Below are positions 7,460-15,531 of a DNA stretch of 64,000 nucleotides, one piece after another. The notes under the pieces were generated by a model. The model did not search any database. It was not told the DNA's origin and saw nothing but the letters and a program-made list of their open reading frames with translations. Source of the DNA: Cystobacter fuscus DSM 2262. GTDB lineage: Bacteria > Myxococcota > Myxococcia > Myxococcales > Myxococcaceae. Position 1 is the stretch's first letter; each line of letters starts with the position of its first letter. A program made the translations under genes and the position numbers. The stretch lies in contig NZ_ANAH02000027.1 of the NCBI RefSeq assembly GCF_000335475.2, forward strand, positions 1-64,000. The letters run 5' to 3'.

Positions 7460-10400
7460 TTAGCGCAGCGCCGCGAGGGCCGCGTCGACCTTCGCCACCG
7501 TCACCGACACGGGCGTCGTCACCTCCGGAGCGAAGATGGCCACGCGGAGCTCCTCGAAGACCCACCGCAGCTCCCGCGCCGCCTCCTGGTCGCGCACGGT
7601 GGCGCGCCTGGCGAGGAAGGTCTCCCACAGGGGGGTGAAGGGCGCGGCCTTCCCTGCGTCCTTGCCGGGGTTCGCCACCGCACGCGACAGCCGTGCCTGG
7701 GCCGCGCGGAGGTAGCGCGGGTAGTTCAGCAGGCGCACGAAGGGAATCCACTCGATGAGGTTCGCGGGGAACAGGTGCCCGAGCTGCGAGCGGATGTCCC
7801 GCACGGCCGCCGCGCCGCTCGGCCCCTTTGATGCGGCCTTGAGCGCGGCGAGCGTCGCGGCGAGCTCCGAGGAGGTGACACCGACGGCGTTCGCCCAGTC
7901 CCGGGCCGCACGCTCGATGCGCGGTGAGCCCTCACGGACCAGCGCCTCGAAGGCCGCCTTCGTGCGGGGCAGCGGCGCACCCGGTGCGAGCTCGAACGCA
8001 TCGTCGACGCTGCGTGCGAGGACGAGCGCCCGGAAGGCGTCGGCCTGGCCCCGCGCGGGCGGCGCGCCGTCCAGGGAAGGGAAGGGCAGCGGCATGCGCG
8101 CGGCGCTGACGGCCACGTGTCCGCGCGCGGCGAGCATCAGGAGCCGGCGGACCCCCGTGCGCGTGGCCGCGTCGGCGGCGGCGGAGGTCTCGAGCAGCAC
8201 CAGGTCCACGGCAGCGCCCCGGTCGACGAGCGCGGGGTAGCTGCGGACCTCGAGCTTGCCGACCCGCCGGGTGACCACGGGGGGCAGCTCGCCGAAGGTC
8301 CAGGCCGTCAGCCCCTTGCGCTCCCAGTCCGAAGTCGGTGCCGCGCTGCGCAGCGCCGCCCGTGCAGGTCCCCCGTACTGCGCGAGCAGCGCGCTGGCGT
8401 CACGGCTGCGCGCGAGCTCCTTTCCCCGCTCGTCGAGCACCCGGAGCGTGATGCGCAGGTACGGCGCCACGGCATCCGCCCGGAGGGACTCCTCGGGCAC
8501 GTCCACGCCGCACAGCCGGGACACCGCACGCGCGAGCGCTGGAATCATCGGCCCGCGGAAGGGCACGAGTTCCTTCTCGAGACGGTCGACCAGGTCCGGC
8601 ACCGGCCCCAGCTGCTTGCGCTGGGCGCGGGGGAGCTGCTCGAGCAGGGCGGTGAGTTTCTCCCGCTGCCACCCGGGGATGGTCCAGTCGAGCTCACCCG
8701 GGACCAACTGGGCGAGCAGCAGCAGCGGCACGCTCAGGGTGATGCCGTCGTCCTCGGCCGCGGGGTCGAAGGTGTACGTCACCGGAACGGACGCGCCGTG
8801 CAGGGGGATGGCGTCCGGGTAGTGCGCCGGGGACAGGCCCGGGTCGTGCGAGAGGGCATCCTCCATCGAGAGGACGAGCACGTCGGGGTCGGCCGCCTCG
8901 GCCTTGCGGCGCCAGGCCTCGAAGCTTGCTCCGTCCGTCACGTCCGCCGGGAGGCGCTGGTCGAAGAACGTCAGCAGCGCCTCGTCGTCGAGCAGCTCGC
9001 TGCGCCGGGCCTTGTCCCGCAGGCGCGCCACGCGCTCGAGCACCTGGCGGTTCTTCTCCTGGAACGCCCCCCGGGTGCGGTACTCGCCGCGCACCAGGGC
9101 ATGCTCGAGGAACATCAGCCGTGCCCGGGCGGGGTCCATGCTGGCCAGGGACACGGGGCGCTCCTTGAAGACTTGAAGCCCGAAGAGGGTCGCGTTCTCC
9201 TTCACCACGGCGCGCGCGGACTTCTCCGACCAGTGCGGTTCGGAGTAGCTGCGCTTGAGCAGGTGGGGGGCCGCCGCCGCGAGCCACTCCGGGTCGAGCT
9301 TCGCCACGGTGCGCGCGAACAGCTGGGACGTCTCCACGAGCTCGAACGCCATCACCCAGGCCGGGGGCTTTTTCGCGAGCGCCGACGAGGGGTGAACCAT
9401 GAAGCGCGTCTGCTTCGCGCCCGTATAGTGGCGCTGCTCCGGATTCCACTGGCCGATGCGGGACAGGAGCCCGGTGAGGAGCGACTGGTGCAGGACGTCC
9501 CCGCGCGCCGGGGCGCCCCGGCCCTTGCGCGGCAGGCGCAGCTCGCGGACGGTCTCCTCGAGCTGGCGTTGGACGTCCCGCCACTCGCGCACCCGCAGGA
9601 AGGACAGGAAGTTGTCCCGGCACACGCGCCGCAGATGGGACGTCCCCCGGTCCTCGGCCTCGCGCACGAACGCCCACAGCTTGAGCAGCCCCGTGAAGTC
9701 CGAGTGCTCGTCACGGAAGCGCCGGTGCGACTCGTCCGCCTTCTGAGCGAGCTCCCGTGGCCGCTCGCGCGGGTCCTGCAGGTTGAGCGCCGCGGCGACG
9801 ATGAGCACCTCGTCCAGGCACCCGTACTCGGCGCCGGCGAGAATCATCCGCGCGATGCGCGGGTCCACCGGGAAGCGCGCGAGCTGGTGCCCGAGCGGCG
9901 TCAAGGTGCGCTCCTTGCCCTCGATGGCCCCGAGTTCCTCGAGCACCCGCCAGCCCTCGGCGATGGCCCTCGGCTGGGGCGGGTCGAGGAAGGGGAAGTC
10001 CTCGACGTCACCGAGGCCGAGGGACTTCATGCGCAGGATGACCCCCGCGAGCCCGGTGCGCTTGATTTCCGGGTCGGTGAAGGCGGACCGCGTGGTGAAG
10101 CTCGCCTCGTCGTAGAGGCGCACGCAGATCCCCTCGCGCACGCGTCCGCAGCGCCCTTTGCGCTGGTCGGCGCTGGCCTGGGAGACCGGCTCGATGTGCA
10201 GGCGTGTGGTGCCCGAGCGTGGGTCGTAGCGCGACAGGCGCGCCACCCCCGTGTCCACGACGTACACGATCCCCGGGATGGTGACCGACGTCTCCGCGAC
10301 GTTGGTGGCGAGGATGATCCGGCGCTCGGGGATGGTGGCGAAGACGCGCGACTGCTCGGCGGCCGACAGGCGCGCATACAGGGGCTGCACCACCGTGCCG

Positions 10401-11170
10401 CGGAGCTCGCGCGCGTTCAGGGCATTCTCGGCCTCGCGGATTTCTCGCTCCCCGGGGAGGAACACGAGGACGTCCCCGTCCGGGTCGAGCGAGAGCACGT
10501 CCGCCACCGCATCGGCGACGGAGTCGGCGAGCTCGGCGTCCTCGGGGGGCGGCTCGTAGAGCACGTCCACCGGAAAGGTACGGCCCTCCACCTGGATGAC
10601 CGGAGCCCCCCCGAAGAACCGCGAGAAGCGCTCGGTCTCGATGGTGGCCGAGCTCACCACCACCTTGAGGTCGGGGCGCCTGGGGAGGATGCGCTTGAGC
10701 CACCCCAGCAGGAAGTCGATGGTGAGGCTGCGCTCGTGGGCCTCGTCGAGCACGATCGTGTCGTAGCGGCTCAGGAGCGGGTCGCCGTGAATCTGCGCGA
10801 GCAGGACCCCGTCGGTCATGAACTTCACGGCTGTCCGCCGGGACGAGCGGTCCTCGAAGCGAATCTGGTAGCCGACGTCCGTGCCCAGCTCCGTGCCGAG
10901 CTCGCGTGCCACGCGCGCCGCCACGCTCGTCGCGGCGATACGCCGGGGCTGGGTGACGCCAATCTGGCGCGGGCGGCCGCGCCCCATGGCGAGCAGGACT
11001 TTCGGCAGCTGCGTCGTCTTCCCCGAGCCGGTGGCCCCCGCGACAATGACCACCTGATGGGCGGTGATGGCCGCGGTGATGTCCTCCACCCGGCTCGAGA
11101 TGGGGAGCTCGGGGGGGAAGTGCAGGGTGGGCAAGCCGCCGGGGGCGGGGACGGGTGAGTCGCCGGACAT
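7460..11170 (-). CDS. hrpA: ATP-dependent RNA helicase HrpA
   Basis: A 1236-residue DEAH-box helicase, close to the usual HrpA length of about 1300. HrpA-type enzymes unwind RNA and act on stalled ribosomes and mRNA in the cytoplasm. Motif I GATGSGKTT is near residue 46, DEAHERS near 141, SATIE follows, and motif VI QRKGRCGR lies in the RecA2 domain. The helicase-associated domains and the long C-terminal DUF3418-type region follow. The start was set at ATG 11170 (MSGDSPVPAPGG), because upstream codons run without a stop into repeat A and a foreign fragment. Codon use and length look normal; this is an intact core gene amid debris. Confidence 0.95.
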   Translation of the reverse strand: MSGDSPVPAPGGLPTLHFPPELPISSRVEDITAAITAHQVVIVAGATGSGKTTQLPKVLLAMGRGRPRQIGVTQPRRIAATSVAARVARELGTELGTDVGYQIRFEDRSSRRTAVKFMTDGVLLAQIHGDPLLSRYDTIVLDEAHERSLTIDFLLGWLKRILPRRPDLKVVVSSATIETERFSRFFGGAPVIQVEGRTFPVDVLYEPPPEDAELADSVADAVADVLSLDPDGDVLVFLPGEREIREAENALNARELRGTVVQPLYARLSAAEQSRVFATIPERRIILATNVAETSVTIPGIVYVVDTGVARLSRYDPRSGTTRLHIEPVSQASADQRKGRCGRVREGICVRLYDEASFTTRSAFTDPEIKRTGLAGVILRMKSLGLGDVEDFPFLDPPQPRAIAEGWRVLEELGAIEGKERTLTPLGHQLARFPVDPRIARMILAGAEYGCLDEVLIVAAALNLQDPRERPRELAQKADESHRRFRDEHSDFTGLLKLWAFVREAEDRGTSHLRRVCRDNFLSFLRVREWRDVQRQLEETVRELRLPRKGRGAPARGDVLHQSLLTGLLSRIGQWNPEQRHYTGAKQTRFMVHPSSALAKKPPAWVMAFELVETSQLFARTVAKLDPEWLAAAAPHLLKRSYSEPHWSEKSARAVVKENATLFGLQVFKERPVSLASMDPARARLMFLEHALVRGEYRTRGAFQEKNRQVLERVARLRDKARRSELLDDEALLTFFDQRLPADVTDGASFEAWRRKAEAADPDVLVLSMEDALSHDPGLSPAHYPDAIPLHGASVPVTYTFDPAAEDDGITLSVPLLLLAQLVPGELDWTIPGWQREKLTALLEQLPRAQRKQLGPVPDLVDRLEKELVPFRGPMIPALARAVSRLCGVDVPEESLRADAVAPYLRITLRVLDERGKELARSRDASALLAQYGGPARAALRSAAPTSDWERKGLTAWTFGELPPVVTRRVGKLEVRSYPALVDRGAAVDLVLLETSAAADAATRTGVRRLLMLAARGHVAVSAARMPLPFPSLDGAPPARGQADAFRALVLARSVDDAFELAPGAPLPRTKAAFEALVREGSPRIERAARDWANAVGVTSSELAATLAALKAASKGPSGAAAVRDIRSQLGHLFPANLIEWIPFVRLLNYPRYLRAAQARLSRAVANPGKDAGKAAPFTPLWETFLARRATVRDQEAARELRWVFEELRVAIFAPEVTTPVSVTVAKVDAALAALR

Positions 11171-11287
11171 GGCGGCATGGCCTATCACTGAAGCGCACGC
11201 TTCGCCCCTGACGAATCGTGTGGGTACCTGCTCGCCCGGCGTTCCTGGAGGGATTCTCCCTGCACGCTCATACGCACCTGCATGCGA

Positions 11288-11347
11288 GCGTATAGGAGGG
11301 ATGGGGGCCGTGTGGAGGGAGAGGGCAGGAGCCGAGGGGCCGAGGAG
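11288..11347 (+). repeat. Repeat family A, short copy
   Basis: GCGTATAGGAGGGATGGGGG followed by CCGTGTGGAGGGAGAGGGCAGGAGCC and GAGGGGCCGAGG. It then switches abruptly to the cut end of another gene at 11348, so the long form's second half is missing. Confidence 0.75.
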
Positions 11348-11656
11348 CACCTCCCGCTGTCCGTGGAAGTTGGTGGACTGCCTGGCGGAGAGCACCCCGA
11401 GCGAGCACTCCTCGAACAGCGAGAGCAGCGACAGCAGGGTGCCCGCCTCCTGCCGGGAGAGCGAGACGCGCGTGCGGTAGCCCACGGGCGAGGTGGACTC
11501 GAGCGACTCGGGCAGGTGATGGCGCGTGCGCTTCTCACCGGGGGAGGCGAAGCGCGCGTCACGGCGGACCCGGAGTTCGGGAGGGGGAGCGGGAATCGTC
11601 ACCAGCTCGAGCGACTTGCCCGCGGGTGCCGCTTCGGCGGGGAGGGGCCTCTTCAT
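11348..11656 (-). pseudogene. 5' fragment of an unknown gene, cut by repeat A
   Basis: An ATG at 11656 opens about 100 codons with strong third-position GC (MKRPLPAEAAPAGKSLELV..., then LSRQEAGTLLSLLSLFEECSLGVLSARQST). The frame runs into repeat A, where homology must end. No signal peptide or known motif is seen. It may be a cytoplasmic protein whose 3' part was lost when the repeat or its neighbours recombined. Confidence 0.45.
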
Positions 11657-11773
11657 GGGGGCGGAGAGTGTCAGCGGCGGGTGGGCGCTGTCGCGCCCCA
11701 CGTGCTGACGCCCCGCCTTCAGCCCGGCACGCCTTCTCCAGCGCGAGCTGGAGGACGGGAACTCCCACTCCGT

Positions 11774-11799
11774 GTAACCGAGAAAAGAGAGTTCCGTAT
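11774..11799 (+). promoter_or_regulatory. ECF-type promoter of Cys-rich peptide gene 2
   Basis: GTAACC (11774-11779), 15-bp spacer, CGTAT (11795-11799). The leader of about 65 nt carries CTCCCCG-TGAAA-CGGGGA and then GACGG-AATCCA-CCGTC, both able to form hairpins. Both elements recur before the gene at 12704. Confidence 0.65.
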
Positions 11800-11869
11800 T
11801 GAAGAGGTGGCTCCCCGTGAAACGGGGAACGACGGAATCCACCGTCCAGACGACATAAGAGAACACGAC

Positions 11870-12094
11870 ATGATGAAGACGCTGAAGATGGGACTGCTGG
11901 GGTTGGCGTTGGGGGTGGCGAGCGCGGTTGTCCTTCCCTCGCAGGTGGCCATGGCCGGCTCTGGCCCTGCCCCCGGGAATCCGCCGAAGCCCCCCCCCTC
12001 CGCCTGTCAGCTCAGAAAGGCCCTTTGCCTCATCGAGAATGCGGGCAACCCTCTGGGCGGCCTGATCTGCACGGCCAAGTATGGTAATTGTTAG
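11870..12094 (+). CDS. MMKTLK-family secreted Cys-rich peptide 2
   Basis: A 74-residue precursor. Residues 1-29 form a Sec signal almost identical to that of peptide 3 (MMKTLKMGLLGLALGVASAV, cleavage after AMA). The mature part is Pro/Gly-rich (SGPAPGNPPKPPPSA) and then holds four cysteines (ACQLRKALC, LICTAK, GNC). The motif C-x-L-x(4)-C is shared with paralog 1. Start at ATGATG, preceded by AAGAGA. A repeat A copy lies 95 bp after the stop. Function unknown. The Cys count and secretion suggest metal or disulfide chemistry outside the cytoplasm. Confidence 0.7.
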   Translation: MMKTLKMGLLGLALGVASAVVLPSQVAMAGSGPAPGNPPKPPPSACQLRKALCLIENAGNPLGGLICTAKYGNC

Positions 12095-12188
12095 CGACTC
12101 GCTCCAGTTCCTCGCGCAGCCGCTCCCTGCCCTGGGAGGTGTGGAGGGCTCCCTCCCAGGCCACCGGGTTTCACTCCTTGACGGTCGG

Positions 12189-12262
12189 GCGTATAGGCAG
12201 GAGAGAGGCGGTGTGGAGGGGGAGGGCTGGAGCAGAGGGGCCGAGGAGGGGCGCGGCAGGGG
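12189..12262 (+). repeat. Repeat family A, short divergent copy
   Basis: GCGTATAGGCAGGAGAGAGG, then GTGTGGAGGGGGAGGGCTGGAGCAGAG and GGCCGAGGAGGGGCGCGG. It lies between peptide genes 2 and 3. Confidence 0.7.
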
Positions 12263-12360
12263 CACCAGGTCTCTGGGCCGTGACGGCGGAAGCCTCAACA
12301 CCCTGCGCCCTGGGGTGGCGCACGCGCCGGGGTCAGGCTCGCACCTGCCGTGGCGCCGCC

Positions 12361-12552
12361 CGCGATACCCAGACACTGATCCACCCGCCGTGCTGGTAGA
12401 ACGCGACCCGGCTCAGCCGCCCATCGACGAGCAGGACCGCCAGCGATTCCCAGTCCGCGGCGTGGGAGCCCGCGCTGACGAAGCAGGTGCTCTGCCACGC
12501 GTAGAAGTATCAGTAGCGGATGAGCACCGTGTTCGTCCCCACCTGGTCATCC
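12361..12552 (-). pseudogene. Vps62-like domain fragment with in-frame stop
   Basis: The minus strand reads NTVLIRY-stop-YFYAWQSTCF and then GSHAADWESLAVLLVDGRLS and VAFYQHGGW. This is the His/Asp-Trp-Glu and QHGGW signature of Vps62-related proteins. TGA interrupts the frame where Trp is expected. Both ends of the gene are gone. Confidence 0.55.
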
Positions 12553-12607
12553 ATGGGTTCCAGGATCGACCCCGAGTATCCACTCCGGTCTCACCAGAAA
12601 AAAAGGT

Positions 12608-12634
12608 GTAACCGGAAAATGGGGGACTCCGTAT
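12608..12634 (+). promoter_or_regulatory. ECF-type promoter of Cys-rich peptide gene 3
   Basis: GTAACC (12608-12613), 16-bp spacer, CGTAT (12630-12634). The 70-nt leader contains TTCCCCG-AAAGA-CGGGGAG and GACGG-AAACCA-CCGTC, closely matching the leader of gene 2. Confidence 0.65.
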
Positions 12635-12703
12635 CGGTAGGTACTTCCCCGAAAGACGGGGAGCGACGGAAACCACCGTCCCCATTCCACGGGAGCACAC
12701 GAC

Positions 12704-12952
12704 ATGATGAAGACACTGAAGGTGGGATTGCTCGGGCTGGCGCTGGGTGTGGCGAGCGCCTTTGTCCTCCCCTCGCAGGTGGCGATGGCCGGCTCCTCTT
12801 CGGGGGGCGCGGGGGGGACCACGAACCCCACCCAGGGCGGCTCTACCTGTAACCTCTGCAAGTTGCAGTGCGATCTGAAGAAGCTGCAGTGTGGGAACTC
12901 GAATGTGTGTTCTCTCAGTGCGTCGCTCTGCAAGCTCTCCTGCGGGTGTTGA
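12704..12952 (+). CDS. MMKTLK-family secreted Cys-rich peptide 3
   Basis: An 82-residue precursor with signal peptide MMKTLKVGLLGLALGVASAF, cleavage likely after AMA at residue 29. The mature part starts with a Gly/Ser/Thr linker (SSSGGAGGTTNPTQGGS) and continues with eight cysteines in about 35 residues (TCNLCKLQCDLKKLQC, NVCSLS, LCKLSCGC). CxxC, C-x2-C-x3-C and a closing CGC are typical of soft-metal ligands or disulfide-rich folds. Same start (ATGATG), leader and promoter type as paralogs 1 and 2. The Imm11/protease operon begins 260 bp downstream with a promoter of the same type. Confidence 0.72.
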   Translation: MMKTLKVGLLGLALGVASAFVLPSQVAMAGSSSGGAGGTTNPTQGGSTCNLCKLQCDLKKLQCGNSNVCSLSASLCKLSCGC

Positions 12953-13144
12953 GCAAGCGCCTCGAGAGGGCCGATGCCCGGCGCCAGGCGGGAGGCCCTC
13001 CCCGTGCTCGGGGAGTCTCCAGGCGTTGCCCGGGCGGTTGCTCCCGGCGGTCCGCACCATGCCGCCCCTTCGGGTGCGACGGCGGGACCCAGCGGTGACG
13101 TCCCTGGGCCACGGTCCGTGGGTGGAGAATCCTCCCTGTAACCG

Positions 13145-13171
13145 GTAACCGGCGAATCGCCGGGGCCGTAG
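13145..13171 (+). promoter_or_regulatory. ECF-type promoter of the immunity/toxin operon
   Basis: GTAACC (13145-13150), 16-bp spacer, CGTAG (13167-13171), 39 bp before the ATG at 13210. A second GTAACC overlaps at 13138-13143. Fits the four other sites of this type in the window. Confidence 0.55.
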
Positions 13172-13209
13172 CCCACGACACCAACACGCGATTGCCCCCC
13201 TCATCCCTT

Positions 13210-13836
13210 ATGACAACGCGCTATTTCTGGATCACCAAGGACTACGGGACCGCCGCTGGAAGCTGGCAGTTGGACGAGCCCGTGGATGCAACGGGCGAGG
13301 CGTTCGATCGCGCCTTCCAGCTCACGAGCGGGATGCCCGTGAGCGTCGAGGACCCCCTCAAGTGTCCCCTGAAGCGTCCGGGCACACCGCTCGATTTCTC
13401 CCTGACGGACACCAGCGACATTCCGGTCGTTCCCGAACGGCTCGCCAGACTCATCGCCCAGTGGGCCCCCGGGGACGTGCAGGCCGTCCCGGTGGAGGTC
13501 AAGGGACAAACCGAACCCCATTGCATCCTCGTCGCGACCCGGACCGTCGCGTGCATCGACGACGCGAAGTGCAAGAAGGTGGAGTACCGGAAGCCGGAGG
13601 TAGGACGCCCGGAGCGGGCTGGCCGGAGGTACAAGCGCGTGGACGGCCTGCGGATCGACCCGGAGAAGGTGGGAGCGGCCCAGCTCTTCCGCCCCTCGGG
13701 ATGGACGGTGGCGCTCATCGTGTCCGAACGCATCCACGCGGCGCTGCTGGACGCGGAGGTGTCGGGCATTCACTTCGAGTGTGTCACGCGGCCCCCCGAG
13801 CACGATGTGAGCGAACAGGACCCGAGCGCCCCATGA
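13210..13836 (+). CDS. Imm11-family immunity protein
   Basis: A 208-residue cytoplasmic protein. The C-terminal half shows the Imm11 (DUF1629, MXAN_0049-type) pattern: VDGLRIDPEKVGAAQLFRPS, then GWTVALIVSERIHAALLDAE and GIHFECV. The N-terminus (TTRYFWITKDYG) also suits the family. Such proteins neutralise a toxin encoded beside them. Here the stop overlaps the start of the protease gene (ATGA), so both are translated together with immunity first. Start ATG 13210 is the first in-frame ATG; the longer frame from a TTG at 13192 would overlap the expected leader. An ECF-type promoter stands just upstream. Confidence 0.8.
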   Translation: MTTRYFWITKDYGTAAGSWQLDEPVDATGEAFDRAFQLTSGMPVSVEDPLKCPLKRPGTPLDFSLTDTSDIPVVPERLARLIAQWAPGDVQAVPVEVKGQTEPHCILVATRTVACIDDAKCKKVEYRKPEVGRPERAGRRYKRVDGLRIDPEKVGAAQLFRPSGWTVALIVSERIHAALLDAEVSGIHFECVTRPPEHDVSEQDPSAP

Positions 13837-15197
13837 ACATGAAGATCAAGAACGGTTCGCCGGCCCCTCCTCCGTCTTCCGTTCGCGGCCATGAGCGCGT
13901 GAGGCAGGGGCCAGCGCCCCTCGCCACCCCACGGCAGGAAGGTCCGCGGCGCGAGTCCCCCACGCCCTCTCCGGCGCCGGAGAAGAGCCGGTACGACACG
14001 ACGCAACAGCGGGGCGGCCCTGCCGTTCCCAGCAAGGCGCCAACGCCGCAAGAGCATGCGGCGTACACCACCCGGACCTCCAGTCTGAGATACGGTCAGC
14101 GCTCGGCCGCGTATCACGCACCCGACAGTGCCCCGCCCCAGGGTGGCTACGACCTGAACGAATCCTTCGCGAGCATGAATGTGGGCGGCGGCCAGCCAGG
14201 GTGGCAGGTCTTGAGCGCCAAACAGACGCACATCGATTCGGTCCTGCTCGATCACACCCAGAGGCCCATCTCCGGAGCCAATCTCACCCAATACATCGCA
14301 CAGGATGAGAACCCGGAATTCAACCGCATTCCGGGGTCCGGAGCATGCTCGGCCATCACGACGAACTGGTTCAAGGCGGGAATGCGCACCCAGGATCCGG
14401 AGCAAGCCTCGGCGAATTTCAACCACCGACTCGGGGACTCGCATCGCCTCGCGACTCAGCAGAAAGAGTACCTGCACAAGTACCAAAAGGTCGGGCAGCT
14501 GCTGGATGCTCGCGGAACGGCGGTACAGAACAAGGCAGATGCCGAGCAGGAGCTTCATGAGCGCAAGGCCGACTTCGAAGAATTTGCCCAGGAAGCAAGG
14601 GATACGGCGCTACACCCGGAGGACAGGCGGAAATACCGTCAATTGGAGGCGGAGAAGAGGACGGTTCCTCGGGATTCTAAGCGATATCAAGACATCGTCC
14701 GTGAACAAGGGGACTTGACCAGTCACGCGATAAGACTTGCGCTGTCTGACGCTGAATCCATGCAGAGATTCCAGCAGAGTCAGACGGAATTCGCCAACGT
14801 CAAGCAGGATGTCATGCACTTCCATGGAGCGATCGAAGCACTCGACCAAGACATCACCAACGCCATAGCGGCTGTGGAGAGGCATGAGAACGCCGGCCTG
14901 AGGAAGGTCTGGTCCAGAGAATACGACATGCGAAGCTCCTCCGTCTTTGGGGATAAAGTCACGGAGAAGACCAACGAGCCCGGGTTCTATCGGATCTCGC
15001 TGAAGGGCGACAGGCGCGGTCATGCCATGGGCATTGAGAATCTCGGCAATGGACAGTTCAAGTTCATGGACCCGAACAGCGGCGAATTCCACCTGCATGA
15101 CAAGGCCGCCCTGAGACATGTCGTGACGCAAAACGCGCGGCTGATGGGCTACGCGAACGACGCCTTCTCGTTCGAGATCCAGCACCTCCTCCCCTGA
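13833..15197 (+). CDS. YopT-like (peptidase C58) cysteine protease toxin/effector
   Basis: A 454-residue protein. The N-terminal 120 residues are Pro/Ser/Gln-rich and disordered. The candidate triad is Cys172 (GSGACSAITTNWF), His397 (GDRRGHAMGI) and Asp413 (FMDPNSGEF). The His-Asp spacing of 16 equals that of Yersinia YopT. Between them lies a charged, helical, probably coiled-coil insert (about 200-360), longer than in YopT. YopT-type enzymes cut host proteins such as prenylated Rho GTPases; in a predatory bacterium the target is unknown. No signal peptide is seen, so export would need a dedicated machine. Coupled to the Imm11 gene by a 4-bp overlap. Its 3' quarter is duplicated at 2933-3345. 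Confidence 0.75.
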   Translation: MNMKIKNGSPAPPPSSVRGHERVRQGPAPLATPRQEGPRRESPTPSPAPEKSRYDTTQQRGGPAVPSKAPTPQEHAAYTTRTSSLRYGQRSAAYHAPDSAPPQGGYDLNESFASMNVGGGQPGWQVLSAKQTHIDSVLLDHTQRPISGANLTQYIAQDENPEFNRIPGSGACSAITTNWFKAGMRTQDPEQASANFNHRLGDSHRLATQQKEYLHKYQKVGQLLDARGTAVQNKADAEQELHERKADFEEFAQEARDTALHPEDRRKYRQLEAEKRTVPRDSKRYQDIVREQGDLTSHAIRLALSDAESMQRFQQSQTEFANVKQDVMHFHGAIEALDQDITNAIAAVERHENAGLRKVWSREYDMRSSSVFGDKVTEKTNEPGFYRISLKGDRRGHAMGIENLGNGQFKFMDPNSGEFHLHDKAALRHVVTQNARLMGYANDAFSFEIQHLLP

Positions 15198-15216
15198 CCG
15201 GCGACGTCCAACAGCC

Positions 15217-15381
15217 TCAGCGGCCCTGGCCCGCGCTCCCCGTCTCGCGGCCGGTGGCGCACGCGGGCCGCGGGAGACACCGGGCGCAGTTCTCCCGTAC
15301 GGGCGTCGTGGGACACACGCCGCTCATGCCGTAATGACAGAGGGCGAAGTCGAAGCGCACCGGCTCCTCGGCGTCGAGCAC
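15217..15381 (-). pseudogene. TIGR02757 (DUF2400) C-terminal fragment, copy B
   Basis: The same Cys-rich tail as at 3365-3607 (FALCHYGMSGVCP, CARC...C), cut further by the 570-bp deletion. It ends at its own stop 20 bp after the toxin gene's stop, in the opposite direction. Confidence 0.7.
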
Positions 15382-15531
15382 GCCGTCCTGCACCGCTTCG
15401 AGGGGATGGGCTTCGCGGAGATCGCCGAGGCGATGGGGCTGACGGAGTCGGCGGTGAAGGTCCGCGCCCACCGGGGCTACGCGCGGCTGCGCGAGTTGCT
15501 GTCCGCCCTCGAACAGGAGGCGAAGGAATGA
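15334..15531 (+). pseudogene. ECF sigma factor, region 2 deleted
   Basis: Only the region 4 half remains (HRFEGMGFAEIAEAMGLTES...RELLSALEQEAKE). It is identical to the intact sigma factor at 3641 and is joined in frame to antisense DUF2400 sequence by the 570-bp deletion. Without region 2 it cannot direct core polymerase to a -10 element. A short region 4 peptide could still compete for -35 sites or the anti-sigma factor. The stop still overlaps the anti-sigma start. Confidence 0.85.

Noticed and set aside
8117..11158. Very long plus-strand open frame (about 1000 codons)
   Set aside because: It lies antisense to hrpA, has Arg/Ala/Gly/His-rich composition and no domain. This is a typical shadow frame of high-GC coding DNA.
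13833..14200. Proline-rich N-terminus of the protease as a separate gene
   Set aside because: Frame, codon bias and coupling to the Imm11 stop are continuous with the catalytic part.
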